Below are positions 61,901-64,000 of a DNA stretch of 64,000 nt, piece by piece. The notes under the pieces are model-generated. The model did no database searches. It had not been told where the DNA came from and saw only the letters and a program-made list of their open reading frames with translations. Position 1 is the first letter of the stretch. Every line of letters begins with the position of its first letter. A program made the position numbers and the translations under genes. The DNA is from Microcoleus vaginatus HSN003 (GTDB lineage Bacteria > Cyanobacteriota > Cyanobacteriia > Cyanobacteriales > Microcoleaceae), in the NCBI RefSeq assembly GCF_022701255.1, contig NZ_CP031705.1, positions 6,014,001 through 6,078,000 on the forward strand, read 5' to 3'.

Positions 61901-63492
61901 GGCAAATTGTAGACATTCCCGAAGAACTGATTCAAACCAGAGAAGGCGATACTCGCATATTTCATACGAAGAAAACCGCAATACTCGATGCGGATGGCAA
62001 ACCGCAATATCTATTAGCTGTCACCGAAGACATTACCGATCGCAAGCGGGGAGAAATTGCCTTGAGGCGATCGGAAGCCCGACTCAGACAGCAGGCCGAT
62101 CGAGAAAAATTGCTCAACAACCTCACTACTCAAATCCGTAATTCCCTCGATTTCGACAGCATCATTGCTGTCGCCGTCCAAGAAATTCGCGCTTTCCTGC
62201 AGATCGATCGCTGCAATTTTGCCTGGTATCGCGACGACGGAGAGGAGCCTTTCTGGGAAATTATTAAAGAATCTCGCCTTCGGGAACTTCCCGATTTAAC
62301 AGGTAGCTATCAAGCTTCCGACTTCGGTCCTGTGGGAGAAAAAGTATTGCAGATGGAAATGCTGCGGGTGGATGATGTCGAAACAGTCGCAGATCCTGTT
62401 TGGAAACAAATCGTTCGATCGATGGGCTACCAATCTGTATTAATCATTCCCATGCAGGCACTTTCTGGGGTAATAAGTGCAGTTAGCTGCTGCTCCTGCA
62501 GTTCTGTGCGGCCTTGGAGCGACAGCGAAGTTGAATTGTTGCAAGCGATTACAGTTCAATTGGCGATCGCACTCAACCAAGCCGATCTTTACGCCCAAAC
62601 TCGCAATAAAGCTCGCGAATTAGAGGAAACTTTGCAGCAATTAACCAGCGCTCAATCCCAGTTAGTTCAAAACGAAAAAATGTCATCTCTCGGTCAACTC
62701 GTGGCAGGAGTAGCCCACGAAATCAACAACCCAGTTAACTTTATTTATGGTAATCTCACCCACGCCAACGACTATACCCAAGACTTGTTACACCTAATCG
62801 AACTTTACCAAAACCACTATCCCGATCCAGTCCCGGAAATTCAAGAGGAAGTAGACAATATTGAACTTGAATTTCTGATGGAAGACCTACCAAAGTTGCT
62901 TTCTTCAATGAAAGTCGGTGCAGACAGAATTCAACAAATTGTTGCTTCTCTCCGCACATTTTCCCGCATGGACGAAGCGGAAATGAAAGCAGTCAACATC
63001 CACGACGGCATAGATAGCACCTTGATGATTTTGCAGCACCGGCTCAAAGCCAAACACAATCATCCAGAAATTGAGGTGATTAAAGAATACGGTCAACTGC
63101 CCTTAGTAGAATGTTATGCCGGACAGTTAAATCAAGTATTTATGAACATCTTGAGCAATGCTTTGGATGCTTTGGAAGAACGGGATCTGCGCCGTTGTGC
63201 TGAGGAAATGCGGGAACAGCCGAGCCACATCCGCATCCGCACTGAAATATCCCCAGCGGGCAAGGTAATCATTCGGATTGCTGACAACGGGCCGGGAATA
63301 CCGGAGAGTGTCGGCACTCGGCTTTTTGACCCGTTTTTTACCACTAAACCTGTGGGTAAAGGCACTGGGATGGGCTTGTCAATTAGCTATCAAATTGTTA
63401 CCGACAGACATAACGGGTCGCTCAAATGCACTTCTTCGCCGGGACAGGGTACAGAATTGGCGATCGAGATTCCCCTCAAAGCTAAATGTTAA
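58933..63492 (+). CDS. Hybrid-sensor histidine kinase with GAF and multiple PAS domains
   Basis: 1519 residues, no membrane helix, so cytosolic. The order is: N-terminal coiled coil; GAF1 (about 40-195, LDLETIFKITATEVRQLLNA); six PAS/PAC units (about 215-330, 345-470, 490-620, 635-750, 780-905, 915-1045), with coiled linkers such as ELERRVEARTAELRQTFAAL; GAF2 (about 1070-1220, LDFDSIIAVAVQEIRAFLQI); HisKA with His1262 in QLVAGVAHEINNPVNFIYGN; HATPase with NQVFMNILSNALDAL, IADNGPGIPES and KGTGMGLSISYQIVTDRHNG. GAF1 starts like phytochrome-related GAFs but the chromophore Cys is not evident. There is no receiver domain, so the partner is elsewhere. Confidence 0.92.
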   Translation: MFHEYLYHEVSNLREKLAHLERQTQSQTWFKKLQALMGVISKIRESLDLETIFKITATEVRQLLNADRVAVYRFLPESEWNEGEVVSEDVLPQYSPSLGARVRDYCFGEQFAANYAKGYVQAVTDIYKARLSPCHLKILKRFQIRANLVVPLLQGQHLWGLLCIHSCGQPRQWQEDEIEFARQVGDHLAIAIHQAELHLQTQRQIAEIEVAQQKLRDSEQKYHQILDSIGDMVLVKGPKSKIVWANQAFRHYYGMTQEELQDIVDAPFADTDNTLQYIKDDAFVFETGQTLQISEEPVTRYDGEVRLFSTVKTPIRNQDGQVAMTVGVSRDMTERKKTEEAVKASETKYRSLVETSQDMIWSVDASGRYTFLNPAVKYIYGYEPEEMIGRPFSDFATPEQSQKDLEVFARLFAGESVFQYESTHIAKDGSMKHLMFNAIALYDETGNFLGTTGTATDITDRKRAEAALQHANAELERRVEARTAELRQTFAALSASETKFRTIAATIPGALFQFCNRDRVWQVDYVSDHIFNLIGVTAAEMTRDLNTFISRIHPEDLESYIASVSEAVENLSLWHYEGRLVKPDGEIRWWQGDSMPTRNENGEIIFCGVLFDITDRKVAETAIRQSQRQLQEAQRIAHVGNWELDVATGTVSWSEELFRIFGLEPAQTAPSREQQSFWTHPEDLELWQTQLQQGIDFGIPLDFDYRFYRPDGSLRHLNALGEVETDANGKTVKLFGTVIDITDSKAAEAALRQAAVELEDRVSERTAELSQAVTQLEQEIGDRKQAEAALQVSEQNLRTIFNNVYDAIFIHDLEGNILDVNNRMLEMYGVSQEQATKLSSKNDYSSDDNPIEQMGKLWERVLAGETGRVEWKARRPNDGSTFDAEIALSRIHLNGNLSVIANVRDISDRKQAEAELQHAQQFMESVLNTIPVGVFGKEAEELRFVLWNPAAEELLGFSAAEVMGKNDCDFFPREQADFFTAKDREALACGQIVDIPEELIQTREGDTRIFHTKKTAILDADGKPQYLLAVTEDITDRKRGEIALRRSEARLRQQADREKLLNNLTTQIRNSLDFDSIIAVAVQEIRAFLQIDRCNFAWYRDDGEEPFWEIIKESRLRELPDLTGSYQASDFGPVGEKVLQMEMLRVDDVETVADPVWKQIVRSMGYQSVLIIPMQALSGVISAVSCCSCSSVRPWSDSEVELLQAITVQLAIALNQADLYAQTRNKARELEETLQQLTSAQSQLVQNEKMSSLGQLVAGVAHEINNPVNFIYGNLTHANDYTQDLLHLIELYQNHYPDPVPEIQEEVDNIELEFLMEDLPKLLSSMKVGADRIQQIVASLRTFSRMDEAEMKAVNIHDGIDSTLMILQHRLKAKHNHPEIEVIKEYGQLPLVECYAGQLNQVFMNILSNALDALEERDLRRCAEEMREQPSHIRIRTEISPAGKVIIRIADNGPGIPESVGTRLFDPFFTTKPVGKGTGMGLSISYQIVTDRHNGSLKCTSSPGQGTELAIEIPLKAKC

Positions 63493-63827
63493 TGGGGAAT
63501 TGGTAAGTTGTAATTGGCAATTGGCAATTGGCAATTGCGAAAGCGTTACTGTGCGTCAGTTTGGTAATTTTCAACCATACCAAATCCGATAGCCTCGCCC
63601 TGATAAAACCCAGTCCACAGCGATGCCGAAGGGTCAACAATCACCGAGGGTGCAACCGGATTTGATAGAATTCATCTGCGTAAATCTGTGTTTATCTGCC
63701 CTCATCTGCGGTTAAAAAAAGAGAATTTCTCGGGCCGCCGATGACAATGGATTAACGTGGATTCACGCAGATGAAAAGAAGAGAGATATGAATAATTCCG
63801 ATGCTAACAGATTTGATATCATCACCT

Positions 63828-63880
63828 ACAATCTAATTTTGATGCACCATTTATTCCCTGGTGCATCGAAATTAGATTGT
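63828..63880. repeat. 22 bp hairpin with 9-base loop
   Basis: ACAATCTAATTTTGATGCAC, extended CA (63828-63849), pairs with 63859-63880. The only non-Watson-Crick position (T63840/G63868) would be a G-U pair in RNA. It lies 336 bases after the kinase stop. It could be a processing site, a small RNA or another mobile palindrome. Confidence 0.7.
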
Positions 63881-63937
63881 GAGTTTCTAGCAAAAATGTC
63901 TTCACAGGGTGACGCATCATTTACCAATCTGTCTCTC

Positions 63938-63980
63938 ATATCGTTTCCGGTTACATCGGAATAATAAAATCGAGCCAACA
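63938..63980. repeat. Direct repeat of the element at 58281
   Basis: ATATCGTTTCCGGTTACATC then GGAATAATAAAATCGAGCCA, matching 58281-58320 with two changes. The following bases are degenerate CAACAGT units up to the window edge. Confidence 0.8.
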
Positions 63981-64000
63981 GTTAACACTCAACCATTCAG

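Larger units (their letters stand above)
63493..64000. other. Repeat-rich 3' flank of the multi-PAS kinase
   Basis: 508 bases without a convincing gene. Contents are a TTGGCAA heptamer array (63513-63537), an AACCGCAGATG-type repeat (63667-63772), a 22 bp hairpin (63828-63880) and a direct repeat of 58281 (63938-63980). Confidence 0.6.

Overview
The window is chromosomal DNA of a cyanobacterium. It carries psaE (photosystem I subunit IV) and ndhO (subunit O of the cyanobacterial/plastid NDH-1 complex), and the octamer GCGATCGC (HIP1) recurs throughout, inside and outside genes. The many short tandem heptanucleotide repeats, dispersed palindromic repeats and abundant glycosyltransferases suggest a filamentous, large-genome member such as an Oscillatoria/Microcoleus-type organism. 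That genus-level placement is inference.

Layout: (1) 1-4238: the tail of a probable M48 peptidase, a DUF4359 gene, and a tandemly duplicated block giving a truncated TerD gene and a full TerD-membrane-TPR gene. (2) 4312-10095, minus strand: a surface-glycan type cluster of two GT4s, one GT2, a polytopic GT39/ArnT-like enzyme and two small unknown genes. (3) 10294-18950: housekeeping genes glmM, rsmD, hisH, a C15 peptidase relative, a flavin reductase, a dienelactone hydrolase, cobM, lgt and rlmN. (4) 19281-29440: a methyltransferase, purN, GNAT, a lone sugar-ABC permease, a DJ-1/PfpI protein, a 48-residue membrane microprotein, lipA, a response regulator, a PfkB/RfaE-type kinase and a CapA-like protein. 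(5) 30420-40486: a HEAT protein, GT4, map, S66 peptidase, a secreted protein, hemE, an SDR epimerase and a B12-binding radical SAM enzyme. (6) 40593-45774: an accessory patch with a Phd/VapC pair, htpX, a minimal nucleotidyltransferase-HTH pair, an orphan gene and one complete insertion sequence. (7) 46052-57959: ftsH, tspO, an M48 peptidase, a histidine kinase, a FemAB-like acyltransferase, a RibD-like reductase, psaE-mutM, ndhO and malate dehydrogenase. (8) 57960-64000: a decayed histidine-kinase tail, a 1519-residue multi-PAS histidine kinase, and long repeat-bearing spacers.

The most distinctive theme is repeat colonisation, including of coding sequence. A 123-149 bp palindromic miniature element has three copies, each flanked by its own 7 bp target duplication. 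One of these copies sits in frame inside a reductase gene. A 36 bp palindromic unit is repeated four times in frame in a glycosyltransferase, and heptamer repeats appear to supply the start codons of several genes. The most system-like candidate is the overlapping nucleotidyltransferase/HTH gene pair at 42497-43458, which looks like an undescribed toxin-antitoxin or abortive-infection module. No tRNA, rRNA or CRISPR array was found by reading.
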